Shown: in pieces, positions 52,454 to 60,017 of the stretch
Layout: each line of letters begins with the position of its first letter
Position numbering within the stretch: the stretch's first letter is position 1
Source of the DNA: Geothrix sp.
GTDB lineage: Bacteria > Acidobacteriota > Holophagae > Holophagales > Holophagaceae
DNA length: 64,000 nt
Assembly: GCF_030219325.1 (NCBI RefSeq)
Contig: NZ_CP126625.1
Coordinates: 1,042,857-1,106,856, forward strand
Direction of reading: 5' to 3'
Translations under genes and position numbers: made by a program
Notes under the pieces: generated by a model
Database searches by the model: none
What the model was told of the DNA's origin: nothing
Seen by the model: the letters and a program-made list of their open reading frames with translations, nothing else

Positions 52454-52687
52454 TCACCCTCCTCCCACCAGGGGGAAGAGGGCGAGGGTGTCCCGTTCGT
52501 TCAGCTGGTAGTCGAGGGGCGCGTGCTGTCCGTTCACCATGACGATGCCCATTTCGCCCAACCGGAAACCCAGCCCGAGGATGATCTGGCGGCAGTCCAC
52601 GCCCGGGGCGAATTGGTGCTCGGCCTCCTTGAACCGTCCATCCCGGAAATGGGCGAAGAGCTTGATGGTGACGTGGATCGGCTCCAT
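52454..52687 (-). CDS. MoaD/ThiS-like sulfur-carrier protein
   Basis: Small beta-grasp protein of 77 residues ending in FPLVGGG. The di-glycine end and FAHFRDGRF, the VDCRQIIL and ALFPLVGGG segments match MoaD/ThiS sulfur carriers that are adenylated and thiocarboxylated at the C-terminus. There is one extra terminal glycine beyond the usual Gly-Gly. The ATG lies one base after the stop of the upstream AOR gene, so it is translationally coupled and probably supplies pyranopterin sulfur for that tungsten enzyme; this link is inferred from position and is known for other AOR loci. Confidence 0.8.
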   Translation of the reverse strand: MEPIHVTIKLFAHFRDGRFKEAEHQFAPGVDCRQIILGLGFRLGEMGIVMVNGQHAPLDYQLNERDTLALFPLVGGG

Positions 52688-52688
52688 G

Positions 52689-54419
52689 TCAGAAGTTCCA
52701 GAACGCGTCGATTTCCTCGTTCGTGAAATCCCACACGGCCTGGTGCGGCGCGACCGGATCGGAGTTGAAGAATTCGGGCAGGCGGTCGTCCGCATTGGTC
52801 ATCCCGGCGGCCAGGTTGAAGGCCCGCTCGGTCTTCAGGATGGTCTTGCCCAGGCCCACCACATCATCGCCCGTCAGCGTCGCGCCGAAGCGGGCGTTGA
52901 GCATGTCGATCAGGGCCGGCAGGCACTCGGGGATGTCCAGGGCCGGGAAGGCGATGAAGATGCACATGCCCGTGGAATCGATGGCGGCGGTGGCGATCTG
53001 CAGGTTCCGGGAGAGTTCGATCTGCCCGTCCTTCTTCAGCGGATCCACCTGGCCGCCCACGTTGAGGATGTTGGTGGCGATGGTGTAGCCCGCGGTGTGG
53101 TCCGCGCCCATGGGACTGGTGCAGTAGGTGATGCCGATGCCCTTGACGGAGCGGGGATCGTAGGCCGGGATGGCCTGGTTCTTCACCACGGGCACCCGGG
53201 TGACGCCGTAGGTGCGCCCCACGGCGCCCGCGCCGGAGCCGATCACGCGGCCCAGGGCCGTGCCCTTGCCGATCTCGTCCCGCAGGATGCGGACCACTTC
53301 CTTCCCGTCGCCCCAGGGCAGGATGCCTGCCTCCATGGCCACACCGAAGGCCACGGCGGTTTCGATGGAGTCGATGCCCAGGTCGTCCATGACGTTGTCC
53401 GCCTGGGCGATGTCGTCCAGTTCCTTGATCAGGCAGTTGGCGCCCAATCCCCAGATGGTTTCGTACTCGAAGCCCGACGTCAGGTACTGGCCGTCCTTGT
53501 CGTTGTAGACCTGGGAGCACTGGATGACGCAGCCGGCATGGCAGCCGTGCCTGGGCTTGCCGCCGCGGGCCACGATGGTCTCGTGCATGGTTTCGCCGGA
53601 GATCTGCTCATGCCCGTCGAACTGGCCGTAGGTGAAGTTCCGGGTGGGCAGGCCGCCGGCCTCGTGGAGGATGTTGACGAGCACGTTCGTGCCATAGGTG
53701 GGCAGCCCCTGGCCGCTCACCGGATGGTCCATCAGGGCCTTCGTGAAGATGCGGGAGGCGGCCTTGAACTTTTCGGGCTCGGCGATCTGGATGCCGGGGG
53801 CGCCCTCGTCATCGATGGAGATGAACTTGATGCGCTTGGAGCCCATGACGGCGCCGAGGCCGCCGCGGCCATGGCTGCGGATCTTCCCCGAGGGATCCTT
53901 CACGGAGATGTTCGCCGAGGTGAGCTTCATTTCGCCCGCAGGGCCGATGGCCATCACGCCGGTCTTCTTGCCGAGGAGCGACTGGAGGGCGTCGATGACG
54001 GCGAAGTTGCCCAGGCCCAGGAGCCCCGATTCCTCCTGGATCGAAACGCCATCCTTGTTGATCCGGAGGGAGAACCACCCGTCACCCTTGGGCATGCCTT
54101 CGATGATCAGGGCGTTGATGCGGAGGCGCGCGAACATCTGGGCGGCGGTACCACCGACGTTGCTTTCCTTGATGCCCCCCGTCAGCGGGCTCTTGGCGCC
54201 GGCGGACAGGCGGCCCGAGTTGGATGCCGCGGTGCCCGACAGCAGCCCGGGCGCGAACACCAGCTTGTTGTTGGGTCCGAGGGCGTGGCAGGTGGGCGGC
54301 ACCTCCTTCGCCACGATGGTCGACGTGAGGGCCCGGCCACCGAGACCGGCCCACTCCGTGGGCACCTCTTCGACCGTGGTGGTCAGGTCGTTCATGTTCA
54401 CGCGCAGGATCTTGTCCAT
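52689..54419 (-). CDS. aor: Aldehyde:ferredoxin oxidoreductase, tungsten-containing
   Basis: Tungstopterin enzyme of 576 residues that oxidises aldehydes to acids with ferredoxin or runs the reverse. N-terminal KILRVNMNDLTTTVEEVP and WAGLGGRALTSTI are typical, as is SAGAKSPLTGGIKESNVGG. The [4Fe-4S] ligands are the cysteines of PRHGCHAGCVIQCSQ plus a later Cys. The GRGGLGAVMGSKRIKFI and tungstopterin-binding DSIETAVAFG motifs are present. AAGGAG lies upstream of the ATG. A sigma-54-type promoter precedes it and the divergent gene encodes a sigma-54 activator. Downstream MoaD-like gene is coupled. Physiological aldehyde unknown. Confidence 0.88.
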   Translation of the reverse strand: MDKILRVNMNDLTTTVEEVPTEWAGLGGRALTSTIVAKEVPPTCHALGPNNKLVFAPGLLSGTAASNSGRLSAGAKSPLTGGIKESNVGGTAAQMFARLRINALIIEGMPKGDGWFSLRINKDGVSIQEESGLLGLGNFAVIDALQSLLGKKTGVMAIGPAGEMKLTSANISVKDPSGKIRSHGRGGLGAVMGSKRIKFISIDDEGAPGIQIAEPEKFKAASRIFTKALMDHPVSGQGLPTYGTNVLVNILHEAGGLPTRNFTYGQFDGHEQISGETMHETIVARGGKPRHGCHAGCVIQCSQVYNDKDGQYLTSGFEYETIWGLGANCLIKELDDIAQADNVMDDLGIDSIETAVAFGVAMEAGILPWGDGKEVVRILRDEIGKGTALGRVIGSGAGAVGRTYGVTRVPVVKNQAIPAYDPRSVKGIGITYCTSPMGADHTAGYTIATNILNVGGQVDPLKKDGQIELSRNLQIATAAIDSTGMCIFIAFPALDIPECLPALIDMLNARFGATLTGDDVVGLGKTILKTERAFNLAAGMTNADDRLPEFFNSDPVAPHQAVWDFTNEEIDAFWNF

Positions 54420-54462
54420 GGTGGTTTCTCCTTGAAGGCCATGAGTCGGTCGTCTGGTATTG

Positions 54463-54477
54463 GCAGGAGCTGTGCCG
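54463..54477 (-). promoter_or_regulatory. Candidate sigma-54 promoter of aor-moaD
   Basis: On the minus strand CGGCACAGCTCCTGC has GG (54476-54475) and GC (54464-54463) pairs ten bases apart, as in -24/-12 elements (consensus TGGCAC-N5-TTGC). Transcription would start near 54451, 32 bases before the AOR start. The divergent gene encodes a sigma-54 activator, which strengthens the call. Confidence 0.55.
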
Positions 54478-54708
54478 AGGTCTGAGCCATCTCGAGTTCA
54501 TTCTTGACAGCAGGGTCCGTGAAGTCCCGTGGCTCGGCGGATGGGTAGAAAAAGACGTGAATGAAACGTTCGATAACGTCAAAGCTGTCTCGAATCGGTT
54601 GTGATTTTTTGCGCCAAAATGCAACTTATTGATCATTTTTGTATCGAATCGTAATAATGTGAAACAAGGTGAAGCGGCCCGTGGCATGGGTCTGCCTTCG
54701 GAGGGGCC

Positions 54709-56712
54709 ATGGCGCACAAAGCAGGACGCACCACGGAAAGCTGGGCGACCTGGGACCGCTTCATCCGCGCCGGGAAGATCGAACCAGGTGCGCTGGGGCC
54801 TGAACTGGAAGCGTCCTGGCACCGCTGCAAGGCCGCGGGTGTGGATCCACTGGCGGGGCGGTCCACCCTGGTGCTGGGGTCCGCCGCGTTCGCCGCCCTG
54901 GCGGAACGGAAGCAGGATCTGATCCGGGTGGCCAAGCCCTTCATGGAGAACCTGTACAGCCTCGTGGCCGGCTCCAGCTTCGTGGTGCTGCTGTTCGATG
55001 AGCAGGGGTACCTGCTCGAGGCCGTGGGGGATCAGGATCGGATCCTCGCCTCCCAGGACCTGAACCTGAACAAGGGAGCCCTCTGGGCCGAAGGCGAGGT
55101 GGGGACCAACGGAGCCGGCACCCCGCTGGTCCTGGGCCGTCCCTTCCAGGTTTCAGGGGCTGAGCACTACTGCCAGAAACACCACCGGTGGACCTGCTCC
55201 GGGGCGCCCATCTTCGACCCACGCGGGAAAACCATCGGCCTCCTGGACATGACCGGGCCGGTGGATGAGACCCACATCCACACGCTCGGGCTCGTGATGG
55301 CCGCCGTGCAGGCCATCCAGCACGAACTGAAGCTGGGGCAGAAGAACCAGGAACTGACCCTGCTGAACAACCGCCTTTCCAGCATCCTCTTCACCGTCAC
55401 CGACGGGGTGCTGGTGCTGGATGTCGACGGGGTCCTCAGTCAGATCAATCCCGTGGCGGAGCGTTTGCTGGGGGTCTCCAACCCGCAGGCGGCCGGCAAG
55501 CGCATGACGGACCTGGTCCAGGATCTGGGGCCCATCCGTGAGCTGCTGGAGTGGGGCCAGGAATTCCTGGACCGGGAGATGGAACTGAAATCCAGCCGGG
55601 GGGCCATCCAATGCATCGTCAGCGGCAAGCCCATCCTGGATGAAGGCGGTCTGCTCAAGGGCGCCGTGCTGTTCGTGAATCCCATCAACAAGATCAAGCG
55701 GCTCATCAACCGCTTCAGCGGGGCCCAGGCCACCTTCCGTTTCGAGGACATCCTGGGCCAGGGGGAGTCCCTGCAGCGGGCCGTCCAGCAGGGCCAGCTG
55801 GCTTCCGCCAACGAAAGCAACGTGCTGCTGACGGGGGAGAGCGGAACCGGCAAGGAAATGTTCGCCCACGCCATCCACAACCAGTCGGAGCGCCGGAAAG
55901 GGCCCTTCGTGGCCGTGAATTGCGGGGCCATCCCCCGGGAACTCATCGCCAGCGAGCTGTTCGGCTATCAGGACGGCGCCTTCACCGGCGCCGCCCGGGG
56001 CGGACGTCCGGGGAAATTCGAGCTGGCGAGCGGGGGCACCCTCTTCCTTGACGAGATCGGGGACATGCCGCTGGAGCAGCAGATCGCATTGCTCCGGGTG
56101 CTGCAGGACCGGACCATCACCCGCCTCGGCGGCGACCGCTCCTTCGTCGTGGATGTGCGGATCATTTGTGCAACCCACAAGGACCTGCGGGAGGAGATCC
56201 GGAAGGGCACCTTCCGCCAGGACCTCTACTACCGGCTTAATGTCTCCATGATCAAGCTGCCGCCGCTGAGGGAGCATCCGGAGGACATTCCCGAACTGCT
56301 GGAGGCCTTCATGTACAAGTTCGCCGCGCGCAAGGGCGTGTCGAACCTGCGCATCGATCCCAGGGTGATCGGCATCCTCCAGGGCTATGCCTGGCCCGGC
56401 AACATCCGGGAATTCCAGAATGTGGTCGAGCGGATGATCCATTCCGTCCAGGGAACGGAGCTCTCCTTGAACGACATTCCCGACGAAATCCTGCGGGTCC
56501 CGGATCCGCCACTTCCCATGGCGGCATCCCAATCTCCCGGTCACACCAGGTCCGCAGGTCCTGCCAGCCTCCGGGAACAACTGCTGGCGGAGGAGCGGGA
56601 AACGATCCAGGCCAGCCTGCGCACCTGGAAGGGGAATATGAGCAAAGCCGCCCAGGAGCTGGGGATGGCCAGGAACACTCTTTACCGGAAAGTTCAGAAA
56701 CTGGGCATTTGA
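54709..56712 (+). CDS. AcoR-type sigma-54-dependent transcriptional activator
   Basis: Enhancer-binding protein of 667 residues. The AcoR-like N-terminal opening (LGPELEASWHRCKAAGVDPLAG) and a GAF domain (about residues 80-210, KGALWAEGEVGTNGAGT) are followed by a PAS domain (about 225-340, LLNNRLSSILFTVTDGVLVL). The AAA+ domain has Walker A GESGTGKE (376-383), GAFTGA (423-428, sigma-54 contact) and LDEIGDM Walker B. The C-terminal Fis-type helix-turn-helix ends MSKAAQELGMARNTLYRKVQKLGI. Such proteins sense small molecules such as acetoin or alcohols. It is divergent from aor, whose promoter looks sigma-54-dependent, so it probably controls aor-moaD. Confidence 0.9.
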   Translation: MAHKAGRTTESWATWDRFIRAGKIEPGALGPELEASWHRCKAAGVDPLAGRSTLVLGSAAFAALAERKQDLIRVAKPFMENLYSLVAGSSFVVLLFDEQGYLLEAVGDQDRILASQDLNLNKGALWAEGEVGTNGAGTPLVLGRPFQVSGAEHYCQKHHRWTCSGAPIFDPRGKTIGLLDMTGPVDETHIHTLGLVMAAVQAIQHELKLGQKNQELTLLNNRLSSILFTVTDGVLVLDVDGVLSQINPVAERLLGVSNPQAAGKRMTDLVQDLGPIRELLEWGQEFLDREMELKSSRGAIQCIVSGKPILDEGGLLKGAVLFVNPINKIKRLINRFSGAQATFRFEDILGQGESLQRAVQQGQLASANESNVLLTGESGTGKEMFAHAIHNQSERRKGPFVAVNCGAIPRELIASELFGYQDGAFTGAARGGRPGKFELASGGTLFLDEIGDMPLEQQIALLRVLQDRTITRLGGDRSFVVDVRIICATHKDLREEIRKGTFRQDLYYRLNVSMIKLPPLREHPEDIPELLEAFMYKFAARKGVSNLRIDPRVIGILQGYAWPGNIREFQNVVERMIHSVQGTELSLNDIPDEILRVPDPPLPMAASQSPGHTRSAGPASLREQLLAEERETIQASLRTWKGNMSKAAQELGMARNTLYRKVQKLGI

Positions 56713-56855
56713 ACCTTGAGTCCAGTCTCTGACATTGGGATGGGGCAGATCCGAGCGCCATCCACGCCAATTTCCAGAAGCGGCACAAGGCTGCCATTTT
56801 CCTCGAACTTTGTCGGGCGGCAGGTCATTGCCTGTGACCCAGCGATGCGTGGGTG

Positions 56856-56881
56856 TGCCCTTCACCTTGAAGGGCATTTTT
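56856..56881 (+). terminator. Rho-independent terminator of the sigma-54 activator
   Basis: Nine-base-pair stem TGCCCTTCA/TGAAGGGCA (56856-56864 with 56868-56876), loop CCT, followed by TTTTT. It lies 144 bases after the activator's stop codon. Confidence 0.8.
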
Positions 56882-57135
56882 GCGGTGTCCAAGGATTGCG
56901 GGTCTGAGCAGCTCAGAGGTCATCGTCCCAGGTCTAGATCGAAGGACGTAGGCAACAACGCAGCAAGCCTCCTGTGTGGGAATGGGCGCGGTGACCATCC
57001 GGGAAGTTCCAGGTGACATTGTCTAGACAGACGATACGCGACCTCCTGGATGGCAACACCGGGAGTGCCAGGCAGGGCTGGAATTACCTCTGCCACTCCA
57101 GATCCCATGCCGGAAACCTGCGTCCCTGAGGTGCG

Positions 57136-57163
57136 TTGACGCGGGTGGGTGGATGCCTACATA
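57136..57163 (+). promoter_or_regulatory. Candidate promoter of the DUF3299-phosphatase operon
   Basis: TTGACG (57136-57141) and TACATA (57158-57163) are 16 bases apart, with a start near 57170 shortly before the ATG at 57182. No Pho-box-like direct repeat is seen here. Confidence 0.4.
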
Positions 57164-57181
57164 TCTCGCACTGAGGCAACC

Positions 57182-57787
57182 ATGACCATCGACCTTTTCC
57201 AACCGATCCGCCGTCTCTCCGCCTACAGGAGCCGCAGGGATGCGAGTGAAGCCGCTGTCCTGCGCCGCGCCTGGACCCCGCTGGTCCTCGCGATCACCCT
57301 CGGAATCTGCCTTGAAGCCCATGGGAAACCTCCATCTTCAGGGGGCGCATCCAAGCGCGGTGACGTTCCTCGCCTCGCCTTTGGTGACTTCTTTGACGTG
57401 TCTGCCCAGGAGCTCAAGCCCTCCGCGCGGTTGCTCGAGTTCGCTGGCCGGCGCGTGAAGCTGGCCGGTTTCATGGCGAAAATGGAGGTCGCACCCAAGG
57501 GCGCCTTCTACCTCACGCCACGGCCGGTATCCTGCGATGAGGAGGGTGGAGGCACCGCCGACCTGCCGCCTGAAGCGGTCTATGTCACAGTCCGCTCTTC
57601 CGTGGGCCAGGAGATTCCGTACACGCCCCGCGCACTCGAGGTGACCGGCCTGCTTGAGGTGGGCTATCACGTCGAGCCTGACGACCGGGTGACCCACATC
57701 CGGCTGCTGCTTGATCGCCCCCAAGACCTGCTCGGCTCTGCGCCGAAGCATCAGCACTCCCCCAACCCCCCGGAGGTACGTCCATGA
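57182..57787 (+). CDS. Exported DUF3299 protein
   Basis: Exported protein of 201 residues. After a basic start (RRLSAYRSRRDASEA) comes a hydrophobic stretch (WTPLVLAITLGICLEAHG) acting as signal or anchor. The core VSAQELKPSARLLEFAGRRVKLAGFMAKM, FYLTPRPVSC, TVRSSVGQEIPYTPRALEVTGLLEVG fits the DUF3299 family of periplasmic proteins of unknown function, often near metal- or lipoprotein transport genes. Its stop overlaps the start of the phosphatase gene by four bases (ATGA), so it is coupled to it. It may help deliver metal to the phosphatase; this is speculation from position. Confidence 0.72.
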   Translation: MTIDLFQPIRRLSAYRSRRDASEAAVLRRAWTPLVLAITLGICLEAHGKPPSSGGASKRGDVPRLAFGDFFDVSAQELKPSARLLEFAGRRVKLAGFMAKMEVAPKGAFYLTPRPVSCDEEGGGTADLPPEAVYVTVRSSVGQEIPYTPRALEVTGLLEVGYHVEPDDRVTHIRLLLDRPQDLLGSAPKHQHSPNPPEVRP

Positions 57788-59847
57788 ACCTGAACCTTCC
57801 CCGCAGGCTATCCCGCCTGCTCGCCCTGGTCGCGGCACTCACAGCTGTGGCCGTGAGCGCCGCCCCGGCCAACGTCGCCCTCGTCCCATCGGAGGGCGCG
57901 CGCTTCCTCATCCACCAGCGCTTCGATGTCCGTGTCGAGGGCCAGGGCACCGGCCCGTATTCGGCCAAGCTCTGGATCGACGGACACCCGGCCACTTTCA
58001 CCTCCGGAGCCCAGGGCACCTCTTCCACGGATGGCATCACCGCCGCTGGTTGGGGAGGCTTCAACCTTCGCGGATCCTCCCTTGCGCACAAGGGCTGGCA
58101 CACCCTGAAAGCCGAGTTCACTGACGCGACCGGCACCGCAACCGTCAACTCCCGCATCCAGGTCATAGATCCCTTCGAGGCCAGGGGCGGAGACCGCCGC
58201 CTGACGAAGAACATCGTCATCATGCTCGGGGACGGCATGGGCATCGCCCACCGAACGGCCGCGCGTCTGGTGCGCCACGGCGTGACCGCGGGCAATCCCA
58301 ATGGCCGGCTGGAGATGGATCAGTTCCCCGGCACGGGCCTGGTGAGCACCCACTCGCTCAACAGCATCATCACGGATTCGGCGCCGGGCATGGCGTGCTA
58401 TACCACTGGCAATCACGCCAATAATGGCCAGGAAGGGGTCTACCCCGCCCATGTCACCAACCCCTTCTTCGCGCCCCGCGTGGAGTACCTGGCCGAGTAC
58501 CTGCATCGAATCAAAGGGACTGTGCTTGGACTGGTGAGCACCGCCGACGTGGAGGATGCCACGCCTGCCGCCAACGCCGTTCACACGGCCAATCGCAACA
58601 ATGGCACCGGCGTGGTCGATCAGTACCTGGACGAGAGCGATCCGAATGGCACCCGCGGCTTCGGCACGGGTCTGCGCGTCCTTCTCGGCGGCGGTCGGCG
58701 CTGGTTCATGCCCGCCTCCACCCTCTATTCCAGCCGCACCGCCGGTACCGGCTATGCGGGCCTACCTGCCGACCTGATCGCCGGTTGGAACCTCCCCACC
58801 ACGCCCGCAGCGCAGGGCAGCGCCACCCGTGACCTGATCGCGGACTTCAAGGGCGCGGGCTTCAGCTATGCCGCCAACCAGACAGAACTGAGCGCGTTGA
58901 CGAGTGGTCACGCCCCCGACAAGCTCCTCGGGCTCTTTGGCTACGGCAACATGAACGTGGCCCTGGACAAGGTCGCCAAGCGCCGGGGTGTACTGCCCGC
59001 GGGCGCCTCCACTTTTGCGGTGGATGACTACATGGCACCCGATCAGCCGATGCTGGATGAGATGTCCGAAGCGGCCTTCGAGGTGCTGTCCCGCAACCAC
59101 GGCGGGTTCGTGCTGATGATCGAGGGTGCTCACATCGACAAGCAGTCCCACTTGATGGATGCGGATCGCGCCATCGGCGAGACCCTGGAGTTCGACCGGG
59201 CCGTGGGCGTCGCCCGCAAGTGGGCGGACAAGCTGGGTGATACCACCGTGCTGGTGCTCGCCGACCACGAGTGCTCGGGCTTCAGCCTGATCGGCGCCCT
59301 GTCGCTCAGTGGCGGTATCCCGGCCCTCAAGAGCCTCCCCAGCGACAGCGCCTCGCTTGATCCCTCCGTGATCCCGGCCCGCCAGAACGCCGTCGGGACC
59401 TATGACCTCGCCGGCTTCCCGAGCTACCAGATCCTTGCCGATGGCTACCCGGCGACCATGGACATCGACAACAAGGTACTGGTCGGCTTCGGCGCCAACA
59501 GCGACCGCTATGAGTCCTGGCTCTCCAAGCCCACTCCGGTGATCGACAGCCTTCTGCCCAGCGCGTTCAAGGGCACCGGCGGCCTCCTTGGCACGAAGGG
59601 GTATGCGACCATTCCCGAGTTGCGCTCGATCGACAAGGACGGCTTCTTCATCCGAGGCCAGCTCAACGGCGAGGGCCAGGCCGTGCACACCGCGGCCGAC
59701 ATCCCGGTCTCGGCCTACAGCAGCGGCACCAAGGCCTGGTTGCGCTTCGTCGGGGTCCAGAAGAATACCGACGTGTTTTTCAAGCTGGTGAAGGCTGCGC
59801 TCAGTGGCGACGAGCCTGCCGGGTCAGATCCTGAAGACGGCGAGTAG
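57784..59847 (+). CDS. Alkaline phosphatase, exported
   Basis: Periplasmic or secreted phosphatase of 687 residues, PhoA-superfamily. Signal peptide LLALVAALTAVAVSA. Metal and catalytic residues: Asp150 in MLGDGMG, nucleophile Ser199 in TDSAPGMACYTTG, and the late MIEGAHIDKQSH and LADHECSGF clusters. An immunoglobulin-like N-terminal domain of about 110 residues precedes the core, as in several large bacterial phosphatases. It is about 200 residues longer than E. coli PhoA because of insertions near 300-400 and a C-terminal beta-domain. Coupled to the DUF3299 gene; a phospholipase C gene follows, so phosphate scavenging is the likely theme. Confidence 0.88.
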   Translation: MNLNLPRRLSRLLALVAALTAVAVSAAPANVALVPSEGARFLIHQRFDVRVEGQGTGPYSAKLWIDGHPATFTSGAQGTSSTDGITAAGWGGFNLRGSSLAHKGWHTLKAEFTDATGTATVNSRIQVIDPFEARGGDRRLTKNIVIMLGDGMGIAHRTAARLVRHGVTAGNPNGRLEMDQFPGTGLVSTHSLNSIITDSAPGMACYTTGNHANNGQEGVYPAHVTNPFFAPRVEYLAEYLHRIKGTVLGLVSTADVEDATPAANAVHTANRNNGTGVVDQYLDESDPNGTRGFGTGLRVLLGGGRRWFMPASTLYSSRTAGTGYAGLPADLIAGWNLPTTPAAQGSATRDLIADFKGAGFSYAANQTELSALTSGHAPDKLLGLFGYGNMNVALDKVAKRRGVLPAGASTFAVDDYMAPDQPMLDEMSEAAFEVLSRNHGGFVLMIEGAHIDKQSHLMDADRAIGETLEFDRAVGVARKWADKLGDTTVLVLADHECSGFSLIGALSLSGGIPALKSLPSDSASLDPSVIPARQNAVGTYDLAGFPSYQILADGYPATMDIDNKVLVGFGANSDRYESWLSKPTPVIDSLLPSAFKGTGGLLGTKGYATIPELRSIDKDGFFIRGQLNGEGQAVHTAADIPVSAYSSGTKAWLRFVGVQKNTDVFFKLVKAALSGDEPAGSDPEDGE

Positions 59848-59871
59848 CTCCGCCACATTCGACTTGAAAGA

Positions 59872-59903
59872 AGAGGAGCGCGCGGCCTGCCGCGCGCTCT
59901 TCT
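59872..59903 (+). terminator. Hairpin terminator after the alkaline phosphatase gene
   Basis: A 15-base-pair stem with one G-U pair (59872-59886 with 59889-59903), 24 bases after the stop. There is no T-run after it, so it may be a weak or Rho-assisted terminator. Confidence 0.6.
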
Positions 59904-59937
59904 CGTGTTCATGCATCCGAATCGTACCGACGAAGAT

Positions 59938-59959
59938 GTTCACACAACCTTCACGTTCT
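59938..59959 (+). promoter_or_regulatory. Pho-box-like direct repeat upstream of phospholipase C
   Basis: GTTCAC at 59938-59943 and CTTCAC at 59949-59954 are spaced exactly 11 bases, one helical turn, as in PhoB/PhoP boxes (GTTCACC-type units in actinobacteria and TTCACA-type in firmicutes). It lies about 65-80 bases before the ATG of the lipase gene. Regulator not in the window. Confidence 0.4.
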
Positions 59960-60017
59960 GGAAGTGCAGTGGCGGGCGCAAAGACCGACCTTTGAAGCCT
60001 CATCCTGAGGAGGATCC

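Larger units (their letters stand above)
56713..57181. other. Gene-free stretch with terminator and promoter
   Basis: About 470 bases between the sigma-54 activator and the DUF3299 gene. Contains a perfect terminator (56856-56881) and a plausible promoter (57136-57163). Both strands between them show short open frames with no recognisable domain and coding character unlike neighbours; it may be a degraded gene or a small RNA, but nothing supports a specific call. Confidence 0.5.

Noticed and set aside
52539..54485. A 648-codon plus-strand open frame
   Set aside because: Antisense to the aor gene, with composition typical of shadow frames in GC-rich DNA.
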